Shown one piece after another: positions 1-8,210 of a stretch of 64,000 nucleotides of DNA. Positions within the stretch are counted from its first letter, which is position 1; every line of letters begins with the position of its first letter. Under the pieces are notes generated by a model. That model worked only from the letters and a program-made list of their open reading frames with translations. It had not been told where the DNA came from and did no database searches. Both the position numbers and the translations under genes were made by a program. The DNA is from JACCYI01 sp963828075 (GTDB lineage: Bacteria > Actinomycetota > Thermoleophilia > Solirubrobacterales > Solirubrobacteraceae), in assembly GCA_963828075.1 (NCBI GenBank), contig CAWHDH010000021.1, forward strand, positions 434,001 through 498,000, written 5' to 3'.

Positions 1-959
1 TGGGCGTAGGCCTCGCCCTCGTCGCGCAGCGGGTCGAAGCCCGCGGTGACGACGAGGGCCGCCGGCATCCCCGAGAGGTCGTCGGCGAGCAGCGGGGAGA
101 TCCGGGGATCGGTGTCGTCGGCGCCCTGCCCGTACTGCTCACCGAACCACTCGATCTGGCCGAGCGTGAGGAAGAACCCCTCGCAGAACAGGTCGTGCGA
201 CGGGCGGCGGCAGGTCGAGTCGACCGCGGGATAGATGAGCAGCTGGAAGGCAGGGACGGGACCGCCGTCACGCGCCGCCTCAAGCGACGCGACCGTGGCC
301 AGGTTGCCACCCGCGCTGTCGCCGCCCACCGCGATCCTCCTCCGGTCGGCGCCCAGCGACTCGGCGTGCTCGAAGGCCCAGCGGACCGACGCGCGGGCGT
401 CCTCGACGGCGGCAGGGAACGGGTGCTCCGGCGCGAGCCGGTAGTCGACGGCGACGACGTGCACCCCGGCGTGGCGGCAGAGCAGCCGGCACGCCGCGTC
501 GTGGGTCTCGAGGTCGCCGACGACGAAGCCGCCGCCGTGGAAGAACAGCAGCAGCGGATGCGGGCCGCCCGGCTCGTCGCAGGTGTAAGAGCGGGCGGGC
601 AGCGGTCCGTCGGCGCCCTGCACGGTGATGTCGCGGCCCGGCGGCCCCTCCGAGGCGACCGGGCCGCCGGCGACCCTGGCCTGGCGCCGGACGACCTCGC
701 GCGCCTCGTCGGGCGGCAGCGTCTCGTAGGGCGGGACTCCCTGGCGCTCGAGCAGCGCGAGGGAGAGCTGGATCTCCGGGTCGAGCTCCTGGCCGTCGAT
801 CACGACCTGCGCGCGGCCCGAGAGCCGGACCTGGGCGCCCGGCGGCAGCGCCGACGCGGCACGCGCGACACGGAACTCCACGCGCTGGCGCGCCGCGAGG
901 AGCGGCTGGGGCCGGCGGCGGCCGGGTCGGCGGGGGCGGCGGAGGGAGCGAGGGGACAT
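1..959 (-). CDS. Alpha/beta hydrolase (HSL-type esterase/lipase), 3' end off window
   Basis: Predicted carboxylesterase of the hormone-sensitive-lipase family. Reading the minus strand from ATG 959 gives 319 residues before the window ends. An oxyanion-hole motif HGGGFVVGD starts near residue 141 and the nucleophile elbow GDSAGGNLA has its Ser near 215. The acid residue lies in FDPLRDEG near 310. The usual catalytic His and roughly the last 40-50 residues are outside the window. The first 25 residues are Arg/Pro-rich, so translation may start later. It lies 46 nt behind the NAD(P) reductase, in the same direction as the fatty-acid operon, separated by repeats that can form a hairpin. It could cleave acyl esters, but the substrate is unknown. 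Confidence 0.85.
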   Translation of the reverse strand, partial: MSPRSLRRPRRPGRRRPQPLLAARQRVEFRVARAASALPPGAQVRLSGRAQVVIDGQELDPEIQLSLALLERQGVPPYETLPPDEAREVVRRQARVAGGPVASEGPPGRDITVQGADGPLPARSYTCDEPGGPHPLLLFFHGGGFVVGDLETHDAACRLLCRHAGVHVVAVDYRLAPEHPFPAAVEDARASVRWAFEHAESLGADRRRIAVGGDSAGGNLATVASLEAARDGGPVPAFQLLIYPAVDSTCRRPSHDLFCEGFFLTLGQIEWFGEQYGQGADDTDPRISPLLADDLSGMPAALVVTAGFDPLRDEGEAYA

Positions 960-968
960 CGGCACCCA

Positions 969-1011
969 GCCTACCCGAGGGTAGGCGGGCGCCTTCCCGC
1001 TCGGCCTACCC
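969..1011. repeat. Three copies of GCCTACCC able to form alternative hairpins
   Basis: The octamer GCCTACCC occurs at 969-976 and 1004-1011, and its exact complement GGGTAGGC at 979-986. The first pair forms a compact 8-bp stem. The 1004-1011 copy overlaps the reductase stop codon (1006-1008) and can instead pair with 979-986. In minus-strand RNA the middle copy must choose between two partners, as in an attenuator or readthrough terminator between the reductase and the esterase. No U-run follows, so the regulatory role is inference. Confidence 0.5.
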
Positions 1012-2118
1012 GACCGGCAGCAAGCGGGGCGGCAGGCGCTTGCCCCACTTCGCCGCCAGCGCGAAGTCCATCAGCCGATCGAAGTAGTCGGCCAGCTGCG
1101 GAGCCTGCAGCCCGAGGTCCCGCGAGCGGGCGTCGTCGAAGCGCGCCCGCACGGAGAAGTACGGGAAGTACACCTGTAGGCCGTCGACCGCCGGTGAGAC
1201 CCCGTCGAACATGGAGGGCGGCACGAGCTCGGGCGGCGGGCGGTCGAAGTACCGGCCCGCCAGCTCGGCGAGCTCGTCGACGCGCACGGCGTTCTCCCCC
1301 GCGACCTGCGCGAACGTCCCGGTCTCGGGCGCGTCGAGCACGGCGAGGATGCCGTCGGCGACGTAGTCGACGGGAACGATGTCGACGACGGCGTCCGGCT
1401 CGGCCGGAACCGACGTCGCGAGGCCCCGCGCGTACGCCTGCAGCGGGTAGTAGAGGACGTTGAACGCGGTCGTCCAGCCCGTCCGCGAGTCGCCCACCAC
1501 GATGCTCGGGCGGGTGATCGAGGCGGGCAGGTGGGTGCGTGCCCGGACGAGCTCCTCGGCCTCGAGCTTTGACTGCTCATAGGCGTTGCGGAAGCCCTGG
1601 CCGATGTCGTGGTCATCCTCGCCGAAGAGGCCGTGGTGGCTCCCGGCGACGTAGGCGGTCGAGACGTGCACGAGCCGCTCGAGCGCCGGTGCGCGCTCGG
1701 CGAGGTCGAGGACGCGGCGCGTCCCTTCGACGTTGATCGCTCGCGACTCCTCGATCCCGAGCCCGAACGACACGGAGGCGGCGCAGTGGATGATCGCGCC
1801 GATCCGCCGGCCGAGTTCGTCGCGCTCCTCCTCGGTCAGCCCGAGGCCGGGCGTGGCGATGTCGCCGGCGACCGCGTGAACGCGGTTCGCCTCGCCCTCG
1901 ACGCCGAGCTGCTCGAGCACGGCGGCGATGCGCTCTTGGGCGCCCGCGGCGTCCGCCGCCCGGACGAGCGCGATGACGTCGCGGTCGGTGCGCTCGAGCA
2001 GGCGCGCGAGCACCTCCATGCCGATGAAGCCGGTCCCGCCGGTGAGGAACACCGCCCTCACCGGATCGGCCTCGCCGAGGGCGCCGCCGTTGGTTGCGGT
2101 GGACCCGCGGGGTCTCAC
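1006..2118 (-). CDS. NAD(P)-binding extended SDR, thioester-reductase-like
   Basis: Extended short-chain dehydrogenase of 370 aa, related to the NAD-binding_4 / thioester-reductase / fatty acyl-CoA reductase group. The Rossmann dinucleotide motif GGTGFIG is near residue 28. IIHCAASVSF and VHVSTAYV mark the core, with the Tyr-x3-Lys pair in YEQSK. The GTG start overlaps the fabI stop by 4 nt (GTGA), so it is translationally coupled to the end of the fatty-acid operon. The context suggests it reduces an acyl thioester or modifies a lipid, but no adenylation or carrier domain is attached. A sugar-epimerase role is less likely because of the SDR subtype and location. Confidence 0.8.
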   Translation of the reverse strand: MRPRGSTATNGGALGEADPVRAVFLTGGTGFIGMEVLARLLERTDRDVIALVRAADAAGAQERIAAVLEQLGVEGEANRVHAVAGDIATPGLGLTEEERDELGRRIGAIIHCAASVSFGLGIEESRAINVEGTRRVLDLAERAPALERLVHVSTAYVAGSHHGLFGEDDHDIGQGFRNAYEQSKLEAEELVRARTHLPASITRPSIVVGDSRTGWTTAFNVLYYPLQAYARGLATSVPAEPDAVVDIVPVDYVADGILAVLDAPETGTFAQVAGENAVRVDELAELAGRYFDRPPPELVPPSMFDGVSPAVDGLQVYFPYFSVRARFDDARSRDLGLQAPQLADYFDRLMDFALAAKWGKRLPPRLLPVG

Positions 2119-2918
2119 GCCGGAACCTCCTCACGCAGCGTGACCGCGGCTTCCGACGCGCCCATCGCGCTGAAGCCGCCGTCGACGTGCAGGATCTGGC
2201 CGGTGATGGCGCGGGCCGCGTCCGAGAGCAGGAAGCAGACCGTGTCGGCGACCGGGGTCGGGTCGTCGGTGTCCCAGCCCAGCGGCGCCTGGTCGCGCCA
2301 CGCCTGGGCCAGGCCCTCGAAGCCCGGGATGCCGCGGGCGGCGACCGTGCCGAGCGGGCCGGCGCTGACGAGGTTCGCTCGCACGCCGTGCGGGCCGAGG
2401 TCGCGGGCCAGGTAGCGGTTGACCGCCTCGAGCGCCGCCTTGGAGACGCCCATCCAGTCGTACACGGGCCACGCGCGCGAGGCGTCGAAGTCCATGCCGA
2501 CGAGCGCCCCGCCGTCCTGCATCAACGGCAGCAGCGACGTGGCGAACGAGCGGTACGACACGGCGCTCGTCCCGAACGCGGTGAGCGCGCTCTCGGTCGG
2601 CGTGTTGAGGAAGTTGCCGCCCAGCGCGTCGCCGGGGGCGAACGCGATCGCGTGCAGGGCGCCGTCGACGCGGCCCCAGCGGCCGCGCAGCTCCTCGGTC
2701 AGCGCCTCGAAGTCCTCCGGCCGGTTGACGTCGAGCTCGAGGACGTCGACCGCGTGCGGGAGCCGGGCGGCGGCGCGCTCGGTCATCCGGCGCACGCGCC
2801 CGAAGCTCGTGAGCACGATCTCGGCGCCCTGGTCGATCGCGCGCTCGGCGACGTGGTGCGCGATCGAGTCGCGCGTCACCACGCCCGTGATGACCAAGCG
2901 CTTGCCCTCGAGACTCAC
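2115..2918 (-). CDS. fabI: Enoyl-ACP reductase FabI/InhA type
   Basis: Final reductase of each FAS-II cycle, using NAD(P)H to reduce trans-2-enoyl-ACP. The 267-aa protein is an FabI/InhA-type SDR. It starts LEGKRLVITGVVTRDSIAHH, the variant nucleotide loop of this family. The catalytic pair is Tyr153 and Lys160 (Y-x6-K), and the C-terminal core reads GQILHVDGGFSAMG. GTG start 2918 overlaps the MaoC stop and its own stop overlaps the reductase start, each by 4 nt. This family includes the target of isoniazid and triclosan in other bacteria; sensitivity here cannot be judged from sequence alone. Confidence 0.95.
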   Translation of the reverse strand: MSLEGKRLVITGVVTRDSIAHHVAERAIDQGAEIVLTSFGRVRRMTERAAARLPHAVDVLELDVNRPEDFEALTEELRGRWGRVDGALHAIAFAPGDALGGNFLNTPTESALTAFGTSAVSYRSFATSLLPLMQDGGALVGMDFDASRAWPVYDWMGVSKAALEAVNRYLARDLGPHGVRANLVSAGPLGTVAARGIPGFEGLAQAWRDQAPLGWDTDDPTPVADTVCFLLSDAARAITGQILHVDGGFSAMGASEAAVTLREEVPA

Positions 2919-3421
2919 AGCGGCACCGAGGTGAAGGCGTGGACCATGCCCGTGGCGGCGATCTCGGGGATCTCGTCGTCGGCCGCCTCGGGCGGCGAGG
3001 CGTCACGCCGCCACACGAGGTCGATCGTCGCGCGCGCCACGACCTTGTTGTCCTGGTTGCGGATCAGCCAGGCGACGGTGACGACGCCGGTCTTCGGCTC
3101 GGTCGCGGCGATCCGCGTCTCGACCGAGATCGTGTCGCCGAGGTGCACCGGGCGCTTGAACACGGCGTCGCGGACGCCGCGCAGCGCCAGCACCCGCTCG
3201 GGGTCGAGCGGGACGAGCCCGGCCGCGTAGGACAGGACGAGCATCCCGTGGGCGATGCGCTCGCCGAACAGGCTCTGCGCCGCCCACACCGCGTCCGTGT
3301 GCTGCGGGTGGAAGTCGCCGGTCAGGGTGGCGAAACTGACGACGTCTGCCTCGGAGATCGTGCGCCCGCGCGAGACATGGCGGGCACCGACCTCCAGGTC
3401 TTCGAAGGGTGACGAGAACAC
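2915..3421 (-). CDS. MaoC-like hotdog acyl hydratase/dehydratase
   Basis: 168-aa hotdog-fold protein of the MaoC/(R)-specific enoyl hydratase family. The hydratase-2-type motif is in the segment FATLTGDFHPQHTD, which holds the Asp and His expected at the active site; HGMLVLSYAAG follows. The start is GTG 3421, 8 nt after an AAAGGAA ribosome site and 19 nt after the carboxyltransferase stop; a longer in-frame reading to 3562 would overlap that gene and has no support. It probably supplies the 3-hydroxyacyl-ACP dehydration step (HadB/FabZ role), since no fabZ or fabA is in the operon. Confidence 0.85.
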   Translation of the reverse strand: MFSSPFEDLEVGARHVSRGRTISEADVVSFATLTGDFHPQHTDAVWAAQSLFGERIAHGMLVLSYAAGLVPLDPERVLALRGVRDAVFKRPVHLGDTISVETRIAATEPKTGVVTVAWLIRNQDNKVVARATIDLVWRRDASPPEAADDEIPEIAATGMVHAFTSVPL

Positions 3422-3440
3422 GATGAGGTTCCTTTCGGTT

Positions 3441-4916
3441 CTAGAGCGGGATGTTGCCGCGGGACTGGTCGGCGCGCTCGCGGCCCGCGAGGGCGTGGAG
3501 GCTCCAGGCCAGGCGCGCGCGGGTGTCGGCGGGCGCGATGATCTCGTCGACGAACCCGTCACGGGCGGCCGTCTCGGCGAGCAGGTGCTCCCCGGCGTAC
3601 TCGTCGGCCAGCCGGGTGCGCTCGGCCGCCGGATCGTCCGCCGCCGCGAGCTCGCGCCGGTGGATGATCGACACGGCCTGCCCGGCGCCCATGACCCCGA
3701 GCTCGGCGTCCGGCCACGCGTACGTGAAGTCGGCGCCCAGGTCCTTGGAGTTCATCGTGATGTACGCGCCGCCGTAGGCCTTGCGCAGCACGACGGTCAT
3801 CCGAGGCACGGTCGACTCGGCGAACGCGTGCAGCAGCTTGGCGCCGTGGCGGATCACGCCGGCGCCCTCCTGCCGCGTGCCCGGCATGAAGCCCGGGGTG
3901 TCGACGAGGACGACGAGCGGGACGTTGAACGAGGTGCAGGTGCGCACGAACCGCGCGGCCTTCTGCGCGGCGTCGGCGTCGAGCACGCCGCCGAGATAGC
4001 GCGGCTGGTTGGCCACGATCCCGACCGCTCGGCCCTCGATGCGGGCGAAGCCGACGACCATGTTCTTGGCCCACTTCGGCGAGATCTCGAGCATCTGGCC
4101 CTGGTCGACGATCCGGCCGACGACGTCACGGATGTCGTAGACGCGGCGCGGCTCGGCCGGCACCAGGCGCCCGGGGTCGCCGCGCAGCGCGGGGCGGGAC
4201 GGCTGGGCCAGCGGGTCGCGGCCGGCGTGCGACGGCAGGTAGGACAGCAGGTCGCGGGCGAACTGCGCGCCCGCCGCGGCGTCGGCCACCACGGCGTGGC
4301 AGACGCCGTTGCGCTCGTGGACACGCGGCCCACCGAGGTCGGCGGAGGTGACGTCCTCGCCCATGACCTCCTTCACGACGCCGGGGCCCGTGAGGAACAT
4401 CGCGGCGTCGTCGGTCATGACGACGAAGTCGGTGAGCGCCGGCGAGTAGGAGCCGCCGCCCGCGCTCGTGCCCGAGATGATCGAGATCTGCGGGACCTTG
4501 CCCGACAGGCGGACGTTCTGGTTGAAGATCCGCCCGTAGCCGCCGAGCGCTGCGAGCCCTTCCTGCATGCGGGCGCCGGCGGAGGCGATGAAGCCGACGA
4601 CGGGCGCCTGCGCCCGCTCGGCGAGCCCCATGACGCGGACGATGGTGTCCGCGTGGGCCTCGCCCAGCGAGCCGCCGGCGAACGACGTGTCCTGCGAGTA
4701 GCAGAACACGGGCCGTCCGTCGACGGAGCCTGCGGCGCCGACGACGCCGTCCCCGGCGCGGGCTTTCTCGCCCATGCGCCGGGAATGGATCTCCGAGCGG
4801 ATCACGTGGAGGGAGCCCGGGTCGCAGAGCGCCTCCAGGCGGCCGATGGGGGTGAGTGGCGTGGCGGCGTCCGGACGAAGGTCCGGCAGCGCCTCGCGGC
4901 GGACAGCAATGCTCAC
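3441..4916 (-). CDS. Acyl-CoA carboxylase carboxyltransferase subunit (AccD/PccB family)
   Basis: 491-aa carboxyltransferase that moves CO2 from carboxybiotin to acetyl- or propionyl-CoA. The sequence GDGVVGAAGSVDGRPVF followed by SFAGGSLGEAHADT and SAGARMQEG is the N-terminal crotonase-like lobe. GGVLDADAAQKAARF, VDTPGFMPGT and AYGGAYITMNSKDLG are the C-terminal lobe. It is a fused two-lobe PccB/AccD5-type subunit, not separate AccA and AccD. GTG 4916 overlaps the fabF stop (GTGA). Because it sits inside the FAS-II operon, malonyl-CoA formation is the likely role; the biotinylated alpha subunit must be encoded elsewhere. Acetyl versus propionyl preference cannot be told here. Confidence 0.9.
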   Translation of the reverse strand: MSIAVRREALPDLRPDAATPLTPIGRLEALCDPGSLHVIRSEIHSRRMGEKARAGDGVVGAAGSVDGRPVFCYSQDTSFAGGSLGEAHADTIVRVMGLAERAQAPVVGFIASAGARMQEGLAALGGYGRIFNQNVRLSGKVPQISIISGTSAGGGSYSPALTDFVVMTDDAAMFLTGPGVVKEVMGEDVTSADLGGPRVHERNGVCHAVVADAAAGAQFARDLLSYLPSHAGRDPLAQPSRPALRGDPGRLVPAEPRRVYDIRDVVGRIVDQGQMLEISPKWAKNMVVGFARIEGRAVGIVANQPRYLGGVLDADAAQKAARFVRTCTSFNVPLVVLVDTPGFMPGTRQEGAGVIRHGAKLLHAFAESTVPRMTVVLRKAYGGAYITMNSKDLGADFTYAWPDAELGVMGAGQAVSIIHRRELAAADDPAAERTRLADEYAGEHLLAETAARDGFVDEIIAPADTRARLAWSLHALAGRERADQSRGNIPL

Positions 4917-6124
4917 GACAGTGTCCCTCCGATGCAGAGAACGACGTTGTGGCCGCCGAAGCCGAACGAGTTCGACAGGGCGACGGGTGGGTGGCCGTTG
5001 GTGCTCAGGGGCCGGGGCCCCTCGGGGACGTAGTCGAGATCGAGACCCTCGTCGGGCTGCTCGTATCCCAGCGTGGGCGGTGCGACGCGATCCTGCAGCG
5101 CCAGCACCGTGGCGACCGCCTCCACCGCGCCGGCGGCGCCGAGCAGGTGCCCGATCGCCGACTTCGTGGAGGAGACGGGGACGTCCGCCGCGCGCTCCCC
5201 GAGGGCCGCCTTGATGGCGGCGGTCTCCGCGCGGTCGTTGAGTGGGGTCGAGGTGCCGTGGGCGTTGACGTAGTCGACCTGGGTCGCGTCGAGCCCGGCG
5301 TCGGCGAGCGCGAGCGTGATCGCCCGCGCGGCGCCCTCGCCCCGCGGCTCGGGAGCCGTGAGGTGGTGGGCGTCGGCCGTGGACCCGTAGCCGAGCAGCT
5401 CGCCGAGGACGGTCGCGCCGCGCGCCTTCGCGCGGTCGGCGTCCTCGAGCACGAGCACGCCGGCGCCCTCGCCCATCACGAACCCGTCGCGACGGGCGTC
5501 GAACGGACGCGAGATGCCGGTGTTCGAGAGGGCGTCCATCGCCCCGAACGCCGCCCAGGCGAGCGGGTTCAGCGATGCCTCCGAGCCGCCGCAGACGACC
5601 GCGTCGGCGTCGCCGACCTCGATCATGCGGGCGGCCTGCCCGATGGCGTGGGCGCCCGCCGCGCAGGCGGACACCGTGCCGTAGCACTGGCCCTGGAGGC
5701 CGTGCTTCATGGCCAGCGCCGCGGGGGCGGCGTTGGACATCATCAGGGGGATAGAGAGGGGCGCGACCTTCTCAGGCCCCTGCTCGCGCAGGACGTTCTG
5801 CGCGTTGGTCAGCGTCTCGATCCCGCCGATCCCCGTGCCGACCACGCAGCCGATCCGGGTCCGGTCGTAGGGCAGATCCTCGCCCCCGAGCCAGCCGGCC
5901 TGCTCCAGCGCCTCGGCGCCCGCGGCGAGCGCGAGCTGGGTGAACCGGTCGGCGCGGCGAGCCTCCTTGCGCGAGAGATGCTCGGTCGGCTCGAACTCGC
6001 TGCACGCGCCCGCGCCGTCCTCGATCCCGCATTCGCCCGCGACCCAGCGCTCGTGCAGGCGACGAGCGCCCACGCCGAGCGGAGTGACCGCGCCGACGCC
6101 GGTGATGACGACGCGGCGCTTCAC
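4913..6124 (-). CDS. fabF: Beta-ketoacyl-ACP synthase II
   Basis: 403-aa elongating condensing enzyme joining malonyl-ACP to acyl-ACP. The thiolase-fold catalytic triad is visible: Cys154 in VSACAAGAHA, His289 in NAHGTSTPLND and His326 in SAIGHLLGAAG. NSFGFGGHN near the C terminus is also typical. The length matches the family (about 410 aa). GTG start 6124 overlaps the acpP stop by 4 nt, giving the classic acpP-fabF pair. It could equally be labelled KasA/KasB-like; only one KAS I/II enzyme is present in this operon. Confidence 0.96.
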   Translation of the reverse strand: MKRRVVITGVGAVTPLGVGARRLHERWVAGECGIEDGAGACSEFEPTEHLSRKEARRADRFTQLALAAGAEALEQAGWLGGEDLPYDRTRIGCVVGTGIGGIETLTNAQNVLREQGPEKVAPLSIPLMMSNAAPAALAMKHGLQGQCYGTVSACAAGAHAIGQAARMIEVGDADAVVCGGSEASLNPLAWAAFGAMDALSNTGISRPFDARRDGFVMGEGAGVLVLEDADRAKARGATVLGELLGYGSTADAHHLTAPEPRGEGAARAITLALADAGLDATQVDYVNAHGTSTPLNDRAETAAIKAALGERAADVPVSSTKSAIGHLLGAAGAVEAVATVLALQDRVAPPTLGYEQPDEGLDLDYVPEGPRPLSTNGHPPVALSNSFGFGGHNVVLCIGGTLS

Positions 6125-6372
6125 GACGCTCGGGAGACGATCAGGTCGACGGCGTCGCCGACGGTCTTGAGCTTCGGCATGTCGTCGGACTTCAGCTCGA
6201 CGCCGTACTCGTCCTGGACGATCTGGCCGAGCTCGACGAGGTCGAGCGAGTCGACGTCGAGGGCCTCGAAGGTGGCATCAAGAGTGACGTCCTCGGGCTC
6301 GGGGCCGAAGGAGGCGATGGCCTCGATGACGCGGGCTTCGATCTGCTGGGGGGTGGTCTGCTGGGTGCTCAT
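6121..6372 (-). CDS. acpP: Acyl carrier protein
   Basis: Acidic 83-aa carrier protein that holds growing acyl chains on phosphopantetheine. The attachment serine is Ser42 in LDVDSLDLVEL, followed by the recognition helix. The N terminus has a short Gln/Thr-rich lead. An AAGGAG ribosome site lies 8 nt before ATG 6372, stronger than the coupled starts around it, consistent with high ACP expression. It lies between fabG and fabF, as in many FAS-II clusters. Confidence 0.97.
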   Translation of the reverse strand: MSTQQTTPQQIEARVIEAIASFGPEPEDVTLDATFEALDVDSLDLVELGQIVQDEYGVELKSDDMPKLKTVGDAVDLIVSRAS

Positions 6373-6393
6373 TTGATTGCTCCTTGGTTGGGA

Positions 6394-7176
6394 CTAAGCG
6401 GTGAGACCGCCATCGACGGTCAGGGTCGTGCCGGTGACGTAGGACGCCCCCGGGCTGGTGAGGAAGGAGACGGCCGCGGCGACCTCGTCGGGCGTGCCGG
6501 CGCGGCGGGCGGGGACGGCCGCGAGCAGCTGCTCGCCGACGCCGTCGGTCATGTCGGTCTCGATCAGGCCGGGGAGGACCGCGTTGACGGTGACGCCGCG
6601 GCGCGCGACCTCGGCGGCGACCGTCTTGGTCAGCCCGACGAGGCCGGCCTTGGCCGCTGCGTAGTTGGCCTGGCCGGGGTTGGCGCGGCCGGGCCCGACG
6701 ACGGACGCGACGTTGACGATGCGGCCGAAGCGCGCCTTGAGCATCGGCCGCAGCGCGCTGCGGGTGAGGCGGAAGGCAGCGGTCAGGTTGGTGTCGATGA
6801 CGCTCGACCAGTCGTCGTCGGTGAGCTGCGGCGACAGGCCGTCGGCGGTGATCCCGGCGTTGTTGACGAGGACGAGGACGGGCAGCCCGAGCTCCTCCTC
6901 GAGGCCGCCGAGCAGCGCCGCGGCGGTGTCGGGGTCGGTCACGTCGCCCTGGACGGCCACGGCACGGCCGCCGGCGGCGACGATCTCCTCGGCGACGGCC
7001 TGGGCGGCGTCGGCGCCGGATCGGTAGTTGACCCCCACGGCCCAGCCGTCGCTCGCGAGTGAACGGGCGATCGCGGCGCCGATACCGCGGGAGCCGCCGG
7101 TCACGAGCGCGCAGCCGCGATCGGTCGGCGGCGTGTCGGCGGCAGGACGGCGGACGGCGGTTTCGGTGGCGCTCAT
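6394..7176 (-). CDS. fabG: 3-oxoacyl-ACP reductase
   Basis: 260-aa SDR that reduces beta-ketoacyl-ACP with NADPH. The cofactor motif TGGSRGIG is at residues 26-33, NNAG near 105 and the catalytic Ser158, Tyr172, Lys176 set in NYAAAKAG. The C terminus ends VTGTTLTVDGGLTA as in FabG. The ATG at 7176 overlaps the fabH stop (ATGA) and has a GAGAGGAG site. A longer frame upstream to 7482 is noise from the fabH region. About 20 N-terminal residues before the Rossmann fold are extra compared with E. coli FabG. Confidence 0.95.
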   Translation of the reverse strand: MSATETAVRRPAADTPPTDRGCALVTGGSRGIGAAIARSLASDGWAVGVNYRSGADAAQAVAEEIVAAGGRAVAVQGDVTDPDTAAALLGGLEEELGLPVLVLVNNAGITADGLSPQLTDDDWSSVIDTNLTAAFRLTRSALRPMLKARFGRIVNVASVVGPGRANPGQANYAAAKAGLVGLTKTVAAEVARRGVTVNAVLPGLIETDMTDGVGEQLLAAVPARRAGTPDEVAAAVSFLTSPGASYVTGTTLTVDGGLTA

Positions 7177-8210
7177 GCGGCGCTCCTCTCGGTCGGGTTC
7201 TCGGGGGTCCCCCACTCGACGACGACGCCGCCCCAGGTGAACCCGGCGCCGAACGCCGAGATCAGGACGCGCGAGCCCTCGGCCAGGCGGCCTGCCTGGC
7301 GCGCGGCGTCGAGCGCGATCGGAATGGAGGCTGCCGACGTGTTGCCGTGCGGGCCGATGCAGTCGATGACGCGGGCGGGCTCGAGCCCGAGCCGCTGGCC
7401 GACGGAGCGCAGGATGCGCGAGTTGGCCTGGTGGTAGACGAAGAGGTCGATGTCGTCGATGGCGACGCCGGCGCGCTCGCACGCGGTCACGGTGGCCTCG
7501 CTCATGCGGTTGACCGCGTGCTTGAAGACCGCCTGGCCGTCCATCTCGATGACCGCGCGCTCGCGCGTGGCGAACAGGAGGTCGGCCTGGGCGCCGTCGG
7601 CGCCGAGCACGACCGGGCCGACGTGACCGGCGCCGGGCACGCGGGTGAGCAGCGCGGCGCCGGCGCCGTCGCCGAACAGCGCGGCGGTGCGGCGGTCGTC
7701 GGGGTCGGTGTAGCGCGTCAGGATGTCGGCGCCGACGAGCAGCACGGTGTCCGACCGGCCGCTCTCGAGCTGCGCGGTGGCCACGGCGAGGCCGGCGAGG
7801 AACGCGGTGCAGGCGGCGCCGACGTCCAGCGCGCCGGCGCGCGTGGCGCCGAGGGCGTGGGCCACGAGCGGCGCGGCGTTCGGGGTGATGTGGTCGGCGG
7901 TCGTCGTCGCCACGAGGACGAGGTCGATGTCGAGCGGGTCGATGCCGGCCTGCTCGATCACGGCGCGGCCGGCGCGGGTGGCGAGCCCGGCGAGCGTGTC
8001 GCCCGGGGCGACGGCGCGGCGCTCCTCGATCCCCGTGCGCGACTCGATCCAGCCGTCGGCCACGCCGAGGCGCGCCGCGATGGTCGCGTTGGGGATGCGC
8101 GTCTCAGGCAGCGCGGCGGCGACGTGCGTCATCGCCGCGCCGGAGAGCACGCGGGGAGCGGGGGCGGGGGCCGTGGGAGCCGGCGTGGCGAGGACCTCAG
8201 GCACGGGCAC
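7173..8210 (-). CDS. fabH: Beta-ketoacyl-ACP synthase III
   Basis: 345-aa initiating condensing enzyme joining acyl-CoA and malonyl-ACP. The catalytic Cys134 is in DVGAACTAFLAGL, His260 in YHQANSRIL and Asn290 in GPHGNTSAAS. The first 26 residues are Pro/Ala-rich and precede the usual FabH start region around MTHVAAALPETRIP, so the listed GTG 8210 overlaps fabD by 14 nt and GTG 8204 or the internal ATG are alternatives. It is second in the operon, between fabD and fabG. Acyl-CoA chain preference (straight versus branched) is not readable here. Confidence 0.95.
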   Translation of the reverse strand: MPVPEVLATPAPTAPAPAPRVLSGAAMTHVAAALPETRIPNATIAARLGVADGWIESRTGIEERRAVAPGDTLAGLATRAGRAVIEQAGIDPLDIDLVLVATTTADHITPNAAPLVAHALGATRAGALDVGAACTAFLAGLAVATAQLESGRSDTVLLVGADILTRYTDPDDRRTAALFGDGAGAALLTRVPGAGHVGPVVLGADGAQADLLFATRERAVIEMDGQAVFKHAVNRMSEATVTACERAGVAIDDIDLFVYHQANSRILRSVGQRLGLEPARVIDCIGPHGNTSAASIPIALDAARQAGRLAEGSRVLISAFGAGFTWGGVVVEWGTPENPTERSAA

